Source: Pelatocladus maniniholoensis HA4357-MV3
GTDB lineage: Bacteria; Cyanobacteriota; Cyanobacteriia; Cyanobacteriales; Nostocaceae
Length of the DNA stretch: 64,000 nucleotides
NCBI GenBank assembly: GCA_019359115.1
Contig: JAHHHW010000107.1
Coordinates: forward strand, 1 to 64,000
Direction: 5' to 3'
The position numbers were made by a program, and so were the translations under genes. Positions within the stretch are counted from its first letter, which is position 1, and each line of letters starts with the position of its first letter. Positions 36,107 to 45,064 of the stretch are shown here, in pieces. Under the pieces are notes generated by a model. That model was not told the origin of the DNA, did not search any database, and was given only the letters and a program-made list of their open reading frames with translations.

Positions 36107-39100
36107 CTATTTATCAAGTACGCTAACCAAGGTTACTCTTCCTTGTGAACCATAGGCTACTTCAGTAAGATAACGATTGGGGTCGTGAAGTTCAGCAAAT
36201 ATGTGTTGTGCTGAAGTTTCGGCGTTAAGATCAGGACTAAGGTCTATTGCCCGACAATATACTTTTGGCCATTCCCAAATCATGGTTTTGGTTAATCCAA
36301 ATAAACCTGCACCGATCGCCCCAAAGTTGATTTTGTGTTCAACTCCAAAAGCCCCATCTAGACGTGCTACGGTACAGAAACAACTGCGTCCGTAACTGGC
36401 TGCTGCATTGAGGGATTTTTTCAGGTGTTTCGCCATGAAGAAGACTTGCTTAATCATCGCTTTTTCTTCTGGGAAATAAGCAATCTTATCGTTGTGGGTA
36501 GCCTGAAAGACTGGGTGAATGTGAATAAATGCGCCAACGTTACCGTAATTAGTGGCGATCGCTGCTAGTTGCTGTTGTAGATGTTCCTCTGTTGAGTCTT
36601 GTAAAATAACACGATTCACACCTGCTGGTAAGGGCGATTTTTCGGGAACTAGGGACGGAGGTAAGTTTAAAATTACTACTTTCCATCCCCGTTGGCTGAG
36701 TAATTCTGCAACTTTGGTAGTAGTCAGGGAACCATCGTCGGTAATTAAGGCGATGTGTCCCTCTGGTATGGGAAATTCCCAAAAGTCGGGAGGTGGGAGA
36801 ATTTGCAGCTTGGCTGGACGACGTTGGACGTTGGGTACTAACTCATCTGGCTGGTTAACAGGTTCATGTTGCTGCTTTTTTTTTTCAGCTCCAGCTAGTT
36901 TCTGGAGGTACTCAACTATTTGACCGATGGTGCGTAGTTCTGCTAATTCTTCCACATTACTCGGTTTTGGTAGGTCGGGGTACTGTTCTTGTAACGCCCC
37001 CATAATTTCTACCCGTTTAATCGAGTCAATCCCCAAGTCTGCTTCCATATCCATGTCGAGTTCTAGCATTTCGACTGGATAACCTGTTTTTTCGCTAGTA
37101 ATATTTAACAGGGTTTCAGCTAAGTTACTTAAGTCAATCTCTATTGCGGGAGTCGCTGTTTCAGTAACACTGATGATTGGTTCGGCGACTGCAACACTTG
37201 TGCGAACTGCGAAAGAGTCATTACTGAATTCAGGTACAGCTTCTGAAGACACTTCTGAAGACGCGGAGAGAGGGAGATGCGGTGACTCTTCAGAAGACTC
37301 GGTGAGCGGAAGACGCAAAGACGCGGAGAGTATTTCACCTGTATTCTCCGTGTCCCCCTTCTCCTCTACCAACGCGGGGGTAAAAACTAACGATTGTAGA
37401 TACTGGACGATTTGACCAATGGTACGTAGTTCCGCCAGTTCTTCTACATTACTTGGCTTGGGTAAGTCGGGGTATTTTTCTTGCAATGCACCCATGATTT
37501 CTACTCGTTTGATCGAGTCAATCCCTAAGTCTGCTTCCATGTCCATATCGAGTTCTAACATCTCGATGGGATAACCAGTTTTTTCACTGGTAATGGCTAG
37601 CAGGGTTTGATCTAACTCAGATAAATCAATAGTTGGTGCTGATGTTGCTGGTGGTAGTGGTTCTTGAGTAATTACTGGTTGCGGTGGTGCGCTGATGGTC
37701 GGAGGAATTTCTGGTTTTACGGTTGTTGTACCGTTTGGAATTACAGTTTCAGTTACAGCTTGGGGCTTACTTTCTGATATCTTGACACTAGCTGGAACTG
37801 AACTTTCTTCTTTAACAGCAGGAGTTTGAGTTTCTTGGATTTTAGTAACGGGGGGAACAGGAATTTCTACTTTAGCAGGTACACTTACCTGAGCAGAAAT
37901 TACTGGTTGAGTAGTTCCACCCTCGCTGATGAGTTGAGAGTATTCTTGCTGAACGAGTTGGAAGAAGTTTTTGGTGTATTCTATCTGATCTTTGAGATAT
38001 TGTTGATGAATGCGTAGGGTTTCACCTTGTTGGGCGTGAAACTGCATCATGCTACGGTCTAAGCTTTCAATGATGCTTGGTTTTAGCTGGGCTGCATCTG
38101 GTGAATGTTTACCGTTAGCAAGCAGAGAATTCTGCTGCTGCATGAGTTGGAAAAAGGTTTTGGCATATTCTATCTGATGGTTCAGATAGTGGGAATGAAC
38201 TTGTAAATTCTCGCCTTGATTTTGTTGAAATTGTGTCAGGACGTACTCTAAGCTTTCTAAAACTCTTTGGTAATTTACAAGTTTATCTGGGATTTCTGGC
38301 ATTTTTGACTCCAGAACTGACTTAGGTGAGAGGGGGGAAGTGTGGGGAGTGTGAGAGGTGGAGATTAGAGATTGGGAATTACTGTTGCTTTTTACCCCTT
38401 CTGTTTTAACCTTTTGAACTGTGTCTTGTAGCAAGTGGGGTTGTTTGCTGTGTCCGTTAGTACCGTTAGTACCCTTAGTACCGTTAGTTTGTGGCAATGC
38501 GATCGCACTTGTGGGAGCAAAATTAGAATTATGTGGCAATTTCACTGTTTGCCCATTCTGCAATGCTTGCTCAAATGCCATTTTCGTTTTGTCTGATACG
38601 TAGTTACTACCGCATAATTTCACGTTCAAACCTTTGTTTTTCGGCGCTTCGGCAATTACTGGCGGTAGTTGGTAAGGGTCGAGGTTTTTCAGAGACATAC
38701 CTGCAACCCGCAGTTGTACGGCGGCTTCGCGGACAGAACGATCGCTATTCTTTTGGGCGCTGGGGTTGAGTGCGATCGCCATATGGGGGCGATCGCCTAA
38801 GATATCTTTAATTAAGTTGGTAAGAATATTTCTCGGCCCAAATTCTACGAAGCAGTAACCCCCAGCAGCATAAATATTTTCGATTTCCTGCTTGAATAGT
38901 ACAGAGTTAGAAAGGTGGGTTTCGAGGGTTTTTTGAATGACTGCTGGTTCTTGGGGATATTCCTTACCTGTGACGTTGGTGAAAACAGGGATTTGGGGAA
39001 TTTGGAAGTTGGCATTTTTGATTGCGATCGCAAAGGATTTTTGAGCAAAAGCAATTAGCGGTGTGTGGAAAGCTGCGGATACTGGTAAAGAAACGGCTGC

Positions 39101-41554
39101 ATATCCTTGTTTTTGCAGTGCATCCTTGACTTGGGTGATCGCGTTGGTCGGGCCTGCTAATACGACTTGGCGGGGTGAATTGAAGTTGGCGATCGCTACC
39201 TGGGGATAATTCCTGATTACAGCTTCTACCTTACTCAGGTCTTCTTTGACCGCCAGCATCGCTCCTGTATCATAATTGGGATCTTGGGGCGCTGCCATTG
39301 CCTGTCCTCGTGCTTTCACAAGCAAGCAATAATCTGCATCACTCAACACTCCCGCCGCCCACAATGCTGTTAGTTCACCAAAACTGTGTCCGGCGATAAA
39401 ATCTGCCTTAAATCCAGATTTTTGCAGGATTTTATACATCCCTGCGCTCAACATCCCAATTGCTGGTTGAGCATATTGTGTCCTTTGTAATGCTGCAACT
39501 TGAGCATTCTTTTCAGTCTCTTCAAATACGGGATGGGGAAAAACTATCTCAGATAGTGGCTGCAAGTTATCTTTGCATAACAAGCTATCCATGTAGCCAT
39601 ACAGATTCCGCATTTCCGGGAAATTCATGACTAATTCCCGACCCATATTCAAGTATTGCGAACCCTGCCCTGAAAATAAAGCTACTACCTTTCCGGCTAA
39701 TTCCATACCAGAAGCACGGTAGTAAACACCTTGGGGATGTTCCCAGGATGTCGCAGTGGGTTTGTTTTTCAGCAAGTCGATACAAATTTGCAGTAACTTG
39801 CAAGCTTCAGCGCTATTCTCAGCGACAAAACCAACCCTAGCAGCACTCTGGGGAATTTCTTTGATTTTGCAAGCTTCGAGCAATTCTATATAATTCTTAT
39901 TACCTGTCTCAGACTGCAATTGAACTAAAGTTTCCTGACAGCTGCTTAATAACTCCGCCGGAGTTTGAGCAAACAGGACTACTTCACTAGGTGCAGTGTG
40001 CAAGCGGTAAGCTTGGTTGTGTTCGCCTTCGTATTCTTCCAGAACGACATGGTAATTTGTACCACCAAAGCCAAAGGAACTGACACCCGCGCGTCTTGGC
40101 GCTTCTCCTTGTGAGCGAATCCAGGGTCTTGTTTCTGTATTTAAATAGAAGGGAGAATTCTTGATCTGAAGTTTGGGGTTGGGTTCAGTGACGTTTATTG
40201 TAGCTGGTAGGATCTTGTGATGGAGTGCCAAAACAGTTTTGATCAAACTCGCCGCACCAGCCGCCGCTTTTGTATGTCCGATCTGGGATTTGACTGTACC
40301 AAGGGCGATGTGATGTCTTTTAGAGCTATGTTCTCCGAAAAATTCTCGTAAAGATCCGAATTCGGTTGGATCACCCGCCATAGTCCCTGTACCGTGGGCT
40401 TCAATCAGGGAAACAGTTTCGGGTGTAAAGCCTGCATCTTCGTAGGCGCGGCGCAATGCTTGTACCTGTCCGGCTTGGCGAGGGGCGTAAATACTTTTAT
40501 AACGTCCATCGCTGGATGTACCGATACCCTTGATGACTGCATAGATTTTATCGTTGTCTCGAACCGCATCTTCTAAGCGTTTGAGAACAACCATACCGAT
40601 ACCTTCACCCAACATCATGCCATCAGACTGGGTATCGAAGGGTCTAACGACGCCGCTAGGAGTTACCGCCGGTGTTTTGCTAAAACTGATATAAGCTGTG
40701 ATCGAGTTGTCAGTGTCAACGCCACCAGTCAGCATCATGTCACAACGATGCTCGACTAATTCACTAACTGCCATTTTCAAGGCTGCGAAGGAACTAGCAC
40801 AAGCAGCGTCAACTGTACAATTTATTCCGCCTAAATTCAAACGGTTAGCAATCCGTCCAGAGATGACGTTCGCTAACATTCCGGGGAAGGCGTTTTCATC
40901 CCACTTGACATAAGCGCTTTTGATTTTCTCAATGATTTTTTGGGTATCTTCATCAGATAAGCCGCTACTTTTGAGGGCTTTTTCCCAAATTGGATATTGC
41001 AAACGCGAAGCCAGGGGAATCCCTAATTTTAGGGCTGCTGATCCTAAGATGACACCGACAGTCTCGCGACTAAATTCCCGGTTTTCGCTGTAACCAGCAT
41101 CTTCCATCGCCTGTTTGGCAATTAGCAAACCCAACAGTTGTGAGACATCTGTAACTTCTAAAATATTTGGTGGAATCCCAAAATCCATGGGGTTAAAATC
41201 AATATGAGGTAGAAATCCGCCTTTTTTGCAATAAGTTTTGTCTTGTGGTGTTCTGGGGTTTGGATCGTAGTAATCTTCCACACTCCAATGGGTGGGTGGA
41301 ATGTCGGTTATACAGTCAAGTTTATTAACAATATTTTGCCAATATTCCCGCAAGTTTTTCGCTTGGGGGAATAAAGAAGCCATACCAATAATAGCAATAG
41401 GATTATGCTGCAATTTTCTGTTTATTTTTTCGATTCCCATAGACTTATCCGACATCCTTTTTTTGACCTCAAGAAACCTCACCACTGCCTTTTCACAATT
41501 GTTTATCTGTTCTTCCAATTGCGCTAAGGCAATCTCAATTGAATGAGCAGACAT
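36107..41554 (-). CDS. hglE: HglE, KS-AT-ACP-ACP-partial KR polyketide synthase
   Basis: The 1815-residue protein has a ketosynthase (about 48-510; Cys252 in DAACASS, EAHGTGTMAGD, QIGHTKAAAG), an acyltransferase (about 640-950; Ser724 in AGHSFGE) and a linker with two homologous helical repeats (about 1090-1215, VLESLEYVL and IIESLDRSM). Two almost identical ACPs follow (phosphopantetheine Ser1347 and Ser1511 in LGIDSIKR). The C-terminal 200 residues are the non-catalytic structural half of a KR. This is the PfaA-like core of the heterocyst glycolipid aglycone synthase, activated by HetI. It is the first gene of the hgl operon. Confidence 0.93.
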   Translation of the reverse strand: MSAHSIEIALAQLEEQINNCEKAVVRFLEVKKRMSDKSMGIEKINRKLQHNPIAIIGMASLFPQAKNLREYWQNIVNKLDCITDIPPTHWSVEDYYDPNPRTPQDKTYCKKGGFLPHIDFNPMDFGIPPNILEVTDVSQLLGLLIAKQAMEDAGYSENREFSRETVGVILGSAALKLGIPLASRLQYPIWEKALKSSGLSDEDTQKIIEKIKSAYVKWDENAFPGMLANVISGRIANRLNLGGINCTVDAACASSFAALKMAVSELVEHRCDMMLTGGVDTDNSITAYISFSKTPAVTPSGVVRPFDTQSDGMMLGEGIGMVVLKRLEDAVRDNDKIYAVIKGIGTSSDGRYKSIYAPRQAGQVQALRRAYEDAGFTPETVSLIEAHGTGTMAGDPTEFGSLREFFGEHSSKRHHIALGTVKSQIGHTKAAAGAASLIKTVLALHHKILPATINVTEPNPKLQIKNSPFYLNTETRPWIRSQGEAPRRAGVSSFGFGGTNYHVVLEEYEGEHNQAYRLHTAPSEVVLFAQTPAELLSSCQETLVQLQSETGNKNYIELLEACKIKEIPQSAARVGFVAENSAEACKLLQICIDLLKNKPTATSWEHPQGVYYRASGMELAGKVVALFSGQGSQYLNMGRELVMNFPEMRNLYGYMDSLLCKDNLQPLSEIVFPHPVFEETEKNAQVAALQRTQYAQPAIGMLSAGMYKILQKSGFKADFIAGHSFGELTALWAAGVLSDADYCLLVKARGQAMAAPQDPNYDTGAMLAVKEDLSKVEAVIRNYPQVAIANFNSPRQVVLAGPTNAITQVKDALQKQGYAAVSLPVSAAFHTPLIAFAQKSFAIAIKNANFQIPQIPVFTNVTGKEYPQEPAVIQKTLETHLSNSVLFKQEIENIYAAGGYCFVEFGPRNILTNLIKDILGDRPHMAIALNPSAQKNSDRSVREAAVQLRVAGMSLKNLDPYQLPPVIAEAPKNKGLNVKLCGSNYVSDKTKMAFEQALQNGQTVKLPHNSNFAPTSAIALPQTNGTKGTNGTNGHSKQPHLLQDTVQKVKTEGVKSNSNSQSLISTSHTPHTSPLSPKSVLESKMPEIPDKLVNYQRVLESLEYVLTQFQQNQGENLQVHSHYLNHQIEYAKTFFQLMQQQNSLLANGKHSPDAAQLKPSIIESLDRSMMQFHAQQGETLRIHQQYLKDQIEYTKNFFQLVQQEYSQLISEGGTTQPVISAQVSVPAKVEIPVPPVTKIQETQTPAVKEESSVPASVKISESKPQAVTETVIPNGTTTVKPEIPPTISAPPQPVITQEPLPPATSAPTIDLSELDQTLLAITSEKTGYPIEMLELDMDMEADLGIDSIKRVEIMGALQEKYPDLPKPSNVEELAELRTIGQIVQYLQSLVFTPALVEEKGDTENTGEILSASLRLPLTESSEESPHLPLSASSEVSSEAVPEFSNDSFAVRTSVAVAEPIISVTETATPAIEIDLSNLAETLLNITSEKTGYPVEMLELDMDMEADLGIDSIKRVEIMGALQEQYPDLPKPSNVEELAELRTIGQIVEYLQKLAGAEKKKQQHEPVNQPDELVPNVQRRPAKLQILPPPDFWEFPIPEGHIALITDDGSLTTTKVAELLSQRGWKVVILNLPPSLVPEKSPLPAGVNRVILQDSTEEHLQQQLAAIATNYGNVGAFIHIHPVFQATHNDKIAYFPEEKAMIKQVFFMAKHLKKSLNAAASYGRSCFCTVARLDGAFGVEHKINFGAIGAGLFGLTKTMIWEWPKVYCRAIDLSPDLNAETSAQHIFAELHDPNRYLTEVAYGSQGRVTLVSVLDK

Positions 41555-41823
41555 AGAAAATGATTAATTTTGGTAATGTGGATGATATAACTGCTACAGT
41601 TTCTGTAGCGAATTAATGCAGCAGTTATCTTATGCACAAGGGCTAAATACTTGTATTGACATCAGCACCTAATAGGCAAATGTCACCCTGGCAATTTTGG
41701 ATTTTGGATTTTGGATTAATAGTTTTTGGAACTTCAATTCTAAAACCGCAAATCGCAAATCTCAAATCGGTTCACTCGATGAAAATAATTTTGCTTGTGT
41801 CTGTTACAATTAGATCAAAAATA
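41555..41823. promoter_or_regulatory. Upstream region of hglE
   Basis: These 269 bases precede the hglE start on the minus strand and should hold the hgl promoter. The part at 41690-41720 is a low-complexity ATTTTGGATTTTGG repeat. I cannot point to a clear -10/-35 pair or a GTA-N8-TAC NtcA site, so the regulatory claim rests on position only. Confidence 0.4.
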
Positions 41824-42102
41824 TTACACAACGCTTGACTCATGAGATTGTGGTAATAAGTCGATGACGTTGTTGTAACTAGTAAAGTAGTCTTGCAGTG
41901 CGTTAGCTGCCTGACCCGTAAACTCTATCCATTCGTAATTATGGAGATTGGGGGAGATGCTTTCACACTGGAATATTGAAAACTTAGGAGTAACTAACAG
42001 AACAGAAACGCTTTTTACTTCTGAGCCAGTTTGATTATCTAGCTTAACTGCGGCAATGTAGCTGGTGTTAAGAATAACATTCTGAATCTTGATAAATGCC
42101 AT
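41824..42102 (-). CDS. Small protein of unknown function upstream of hglE
   Basis: The 92-residue product (start at MAFIKIQNVILNTSYIA) seems to be a compact beta-rich protein with the sequence IAAVKLDNQTG at the N-terminal side and a short acidic tail. No catalytic motif is seen. It is on the same strand as hglE with 269 bases between, so it is not in the same tight operon but could share regulation. Some relatives occur as small open reading frames in cyanobacteria; I do not recognise a function. Confidence 0.55.
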   Translation of the reverse strand: MAFIKIQNVILNTSYIAAVKLDNQTGSEVKSVSVLLVTPKFSIFQCESISPNLHNYEWIEFTGQAANALQDYFTSYNNVIDLLPQSHESSVV

Positions 42103-42120
42103 AGCAGTTTCGACTTCCAA

Positions 42121-42873
42121 GATAATATATTCTATGAATTATGTCAAACAATGTTTGACAAATTCGCTACCGAAAAATATCTCCTTTCATTTGAATTCAT
42201 AAGCAATTAGAAAAATAATTGAACTAACTAGAAGGTAGAAAGCTAAAGGTGCTTTTTGATTGAATTCCAATAGTTAGCATTTTACGTTTAATACTGTTCG
42301 CTTACTGAATCATTAATGATGGCATAGGGACTTTTTTTAGTGCGTAGTTATGTACTCTCAATTAATTATTCACTAACTAATAAGCCTTGTTGCCTAAAAG
42401 AACGACAATTAATACCAAGATTAGCATAGCCAGCATTAACTGGATTGTTCGTAGGAGGCAATTTTAGAAAAAATATAATTACAAACTTGAACAATTATTA
42501 AAAAGTAGCATTTCTTACTATTACCTCAAGTGAAAAAGTAGAAAAGGGAACTCTTAACTGAGAATAGGAAGTGTACTAACTTTTCTCCAAATCAAATAGC
42601 AATCCTATATTTCGTAATTATATTAATAAATACTCTCAATCAATTATTAATTTTGGAATTAAATTAACAATGTCATCAAAAAAATTGTGCAATAAGTAAA
42701 CATCAGTATATTTTTCATGACAAGCTGATGATTCAGCTATTAATGATGCTGATTTTTTAATAAAACTAAACTAGACATATTAAGAGGTTATTAAAGTCAA
42801 TATTTATTTACATTTTGTTGTTAGTCATTGGTCATTAGTCATTCTCCCTTATCCCCCAAATCTCCTTCCCTCA
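42121..42873. other. AT-rich intergenic region
   Basis: No gene is seen in these 753 bases. Most of the stretch is AT-rich. A half copy of the TAGCAATCCTATAT repeat lies near 42597-42615 (compare 55364-55471). The last 90 bases are poor-complexity sequence (GTTAGTCATTGGTCATTAGTCATT). Confidence 0.6.
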
Positions 42874-44223
42874 TTACCCCATCCCCACAGCGATGTTGGC
42901 TTTTTTCCCAGTCCACTTTTCCCAACGGATAATTTCGCGACTGACTAATTCTGGGTTATGATCTCCGATAAAGCAGATACGCCCCATCTTTTCACTAGCA
43001 CTCAAAATTTCACCATTTCCCATAAATGGAGCAATGACAAATTGATCTTGATGACTTGTATAAAAGTTGATCAGGTAATTAATTATTCCCTCTATACCTT
43101 CAATATGAATTGGTGTTTGCGGTTTAGGTATAGATTGATGAGAAAAAATGCCAATATACAGGTTACTAATAATTAATTCATACTGATAAGGCATCCGAGT
43201 CTGGCTGCAAAACTCATAAATTTGATCTTGGGAACGTAATACTGCAACAATTCTTGCTTCATCAACCAAGTAATCATGGTTCCAAGTGGGCGATAGAGTG
43301 GCGATCGCCAAAGCTGCATTCGATGGTAATAGTTGTCTAAAATCTTTACTACTGGTATCACCACAATAAACTAAATGCCTACCCAGCACTAATTCATCAC
43401 CAAATTTGACTTGCGGTTCTTTGAAAATAACGGTTGTTTTGGGATCTGGCTGTTCTAAACGATTTGGCACTTTTTTAACAGCTGACTTTGCTTGTTTTTG
43501 AGCGATCGCACTTTTGAAGGCTAATAACTGTAACTCCTTTTGCTTGGCTCGTGATTCTGCTGCTAATTGTGCTTGTCGTTCAGCTTCTTGTTCTTCTCCC
43601 TTGGCTTTGGCTAATTGTGCAGCTTCTTCAGCTTGTTCTGCTAAAGTACGTTCAGCAGTAGCTGTTCTGGCTATTTCTAACTGAGCCGTAGTACTTTTGG
43701 TTAATGGTGTTTCTTTAATGAGCTGTTTTACTTCCGGATGAATAGCCTTAGCTATCTGTAAGCCTTGCTGCAAAGTACGTTCAGAGAAACCTGTTTTTTT
43801 GGCGATATCCTTGGTAGTCTTGGCAGGTGGTGAAATGGTTGCACTACCTTTGAGAGTATATTGGTTATCTCCTGCTTTTGCTCTGAGTCCCATCCGTTGA
43901 AGAATTTGCTCCCGTTCCAGCCAAAGTTCATTACGTTCGAGAGGTTCTAACTCATTGCGGATCAAATTTTCGTCTATTTCCGCTAGACGAGATTGTTCAG
44001 CATCTTCATAATTAACAACATTGCACTCAATTTCTTCTAAACCCAGCATCTGACAAGCCGTCAAACGGTGCAATCCAGCAACTAAGTTGTAATGTTGATC
44101 TAAGGTGATTGGGTTTAAAAGACCATTTGCTTGAATAGATTCTTTTAAATCCTTAACTTTCTCGCCATTTAATGGACGACGATTCACACCAATTTTAATT
44201 TTGTCTATAGATATCTTAGGCAT
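42874..44223 (-). CDS. ParB-domain protein fused to a degenerate DNA-methylase-like domain
   Basis: The 449-residue protein begins with a ParB nuclease-like domain (about 1-95; GVNRRPLNGEKVKDLKESIQANG, LVAGLHRLTACQMLG). A helix-turn-helix region follows (TKDIAKKTGFSERTLQQGLQIA), then a charged coiled coil (about 180-240). The last 180 residues resemble an N6-adenine methyltransferase, ending GRICFIGDHNPELVSREIIRWEKWTGKKA. The DPPY motif is replaced by SPTW and motif I reads PFMGNGE, so methylation is doubtful. It is located between the hgl and hgd operons and may have nothing to do with glycolipids. Confidence 0.78.
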   Translation of the reverse strand: MPKISIDKIKIGVNRRPLNGEKVKDLKESIQANGLLNPITLDQHYNLVAGLHRLTACQMLGLEEIECNVVNYEDAEQSRLAEIDENLIRNELEPLERNELWLEREQILQRMGLRAKAGDNQYTLKGSATISPPAKTTKDIAKKTGFSERTLQQGLQIAKAIHPEVKQLIKETPLTKSTTAQLEIARTATAERTLAEQAEEAAQLAKAKGEEQEAERQAQLAAESRAKQKELQLLAFKSAIAQKQAKSAVKKVPNRLEQPDPKTTVIFKEPQVKFGDELVLGRHLVYCGDTSSKDFRQLLPSNAALAIATLSPTWNHDYLVDEARIVAVLRSQDQIYEFCSQTRMPYQYELIISNLYIGIFSHQSIPKPQTPIHIEGIEGIINYLINFYTSHQDQFVIAPFMGNGEILSASEKMGRICFIGDHNPELVSREIIRWEKWTGKKANIAVGMG

Positions 44224-44244
44224 AATTACTGTTTTTCTAAGTCG

Positions 44245-44448
44245 TCAGTCAGAATACCCGCAAGACGATAAACCCGATTTTATTTCACCAGTGCGATCAA
44301 AAACATTAATTTTATGAAAACTCTGATGAAAATGTCTTAATGCTTTACGGCCATTCGATTTGAGATTGATTCCACAAATAAATTTGCTTGCTCTTACTTT
44401 TTTTCCTACAGCCTTATTGAAGCCAATGCTCTTAAAAAAGTTCCCCAT
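44245..44448 (-). CDS. Possible small ORF, 67 aa, doubtful
   Basis: The frame from ATG at 44448 gives a basic 67-residue protein with no recognised domain and no ribosome-binding site in front of the start. It lies 21 bases upstream of the ParB-like gene on the same strand. It may be translated as a leader of that gene or may be noise. Confidence 0.25.
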   Translation of the reverse strand: MGNFFKSIGFNKAVGKKVRASKFICGINLKSNGRKALRHFHQSFHKINVFDRTGEIKSGLSSCGYSD

Positions 44449-45064
44449 AGCGATAGGAGGTGTGGGGAGTGTGGGGAGTGAAAAAGTGAGAAAGAATAAT
44501 AAATAATAAATAAATGACTAGTCCTCATCCCCAATCCCTTATCCCAAATCCCTATTACCTCTTCGCCCCCAATCCCCGATCTCCAATCCCCTGCTTGACA
44601 ACATTAAAGTTTTTTGCCATATTGGAAGGCGAGTTTTTGGATATCCATATCATTGCCGCTTCGTTTTAATCTCAGATTCTTTTTCGACGTAAAAGTTTTC
44701 CAAATTAGTAGTGTTATTGTTCAGGGCCTACTTTACCAGATATCTACCAAGAGTAAAATTGAGAAAATTTTGGTGTAAGGCTGCTGTTGATTGTGCAATC
44801 AATTACATTTAATTAGGTCGGCACAAATGAAGCTAATTGACGAGGGTCGTCATTTGTCATTTGTCATTAGTAAGGATTTCTATTAATCAGTGAACAGTTA
44901 GAAAAACAGGTGTAATTCCCAGAATCGATTAATAACTGATAACTGATAACTGTAATTTCTCGCAGTCATTGTTAGTCTTTTATTGTTTGTTGTTTGGTAT
45001 TTCAAGCACCAACAACTAAGAATCAACTATCAACAATCAACTATCAATATCAACCAACAAAAAT
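44449..45064. other. Intergenic region upstream of hgdB with STRR
   Basis: No gene is seen in these 616 bases. They start with GTGGGGAGT repeats, followed by STRR units of the ATCCCNA kind at about 44525-44590. Direct repeats CATTTGT/CATTAGT lie near 44850-44870, and a run of ACTATCAA repeats (45020-45060) lies just before the hgdB start. The hgd promoter should be here, but I cannot identify it. Confidence 0.6.

Noticed and set aside
36201-41546. Many plus-strand ORFs of 60-123 residues opposite hglE
   Set aside because: All are shadows of the PKS gene. None has a ribosome-binding site with a recognisable product.
41555-41823. NtcA or HetR sites in front of hglE
   Set aside because: I looked for GTA-N8-TAC and for a good palindrome and found no convincing match. 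Not reported as a site.
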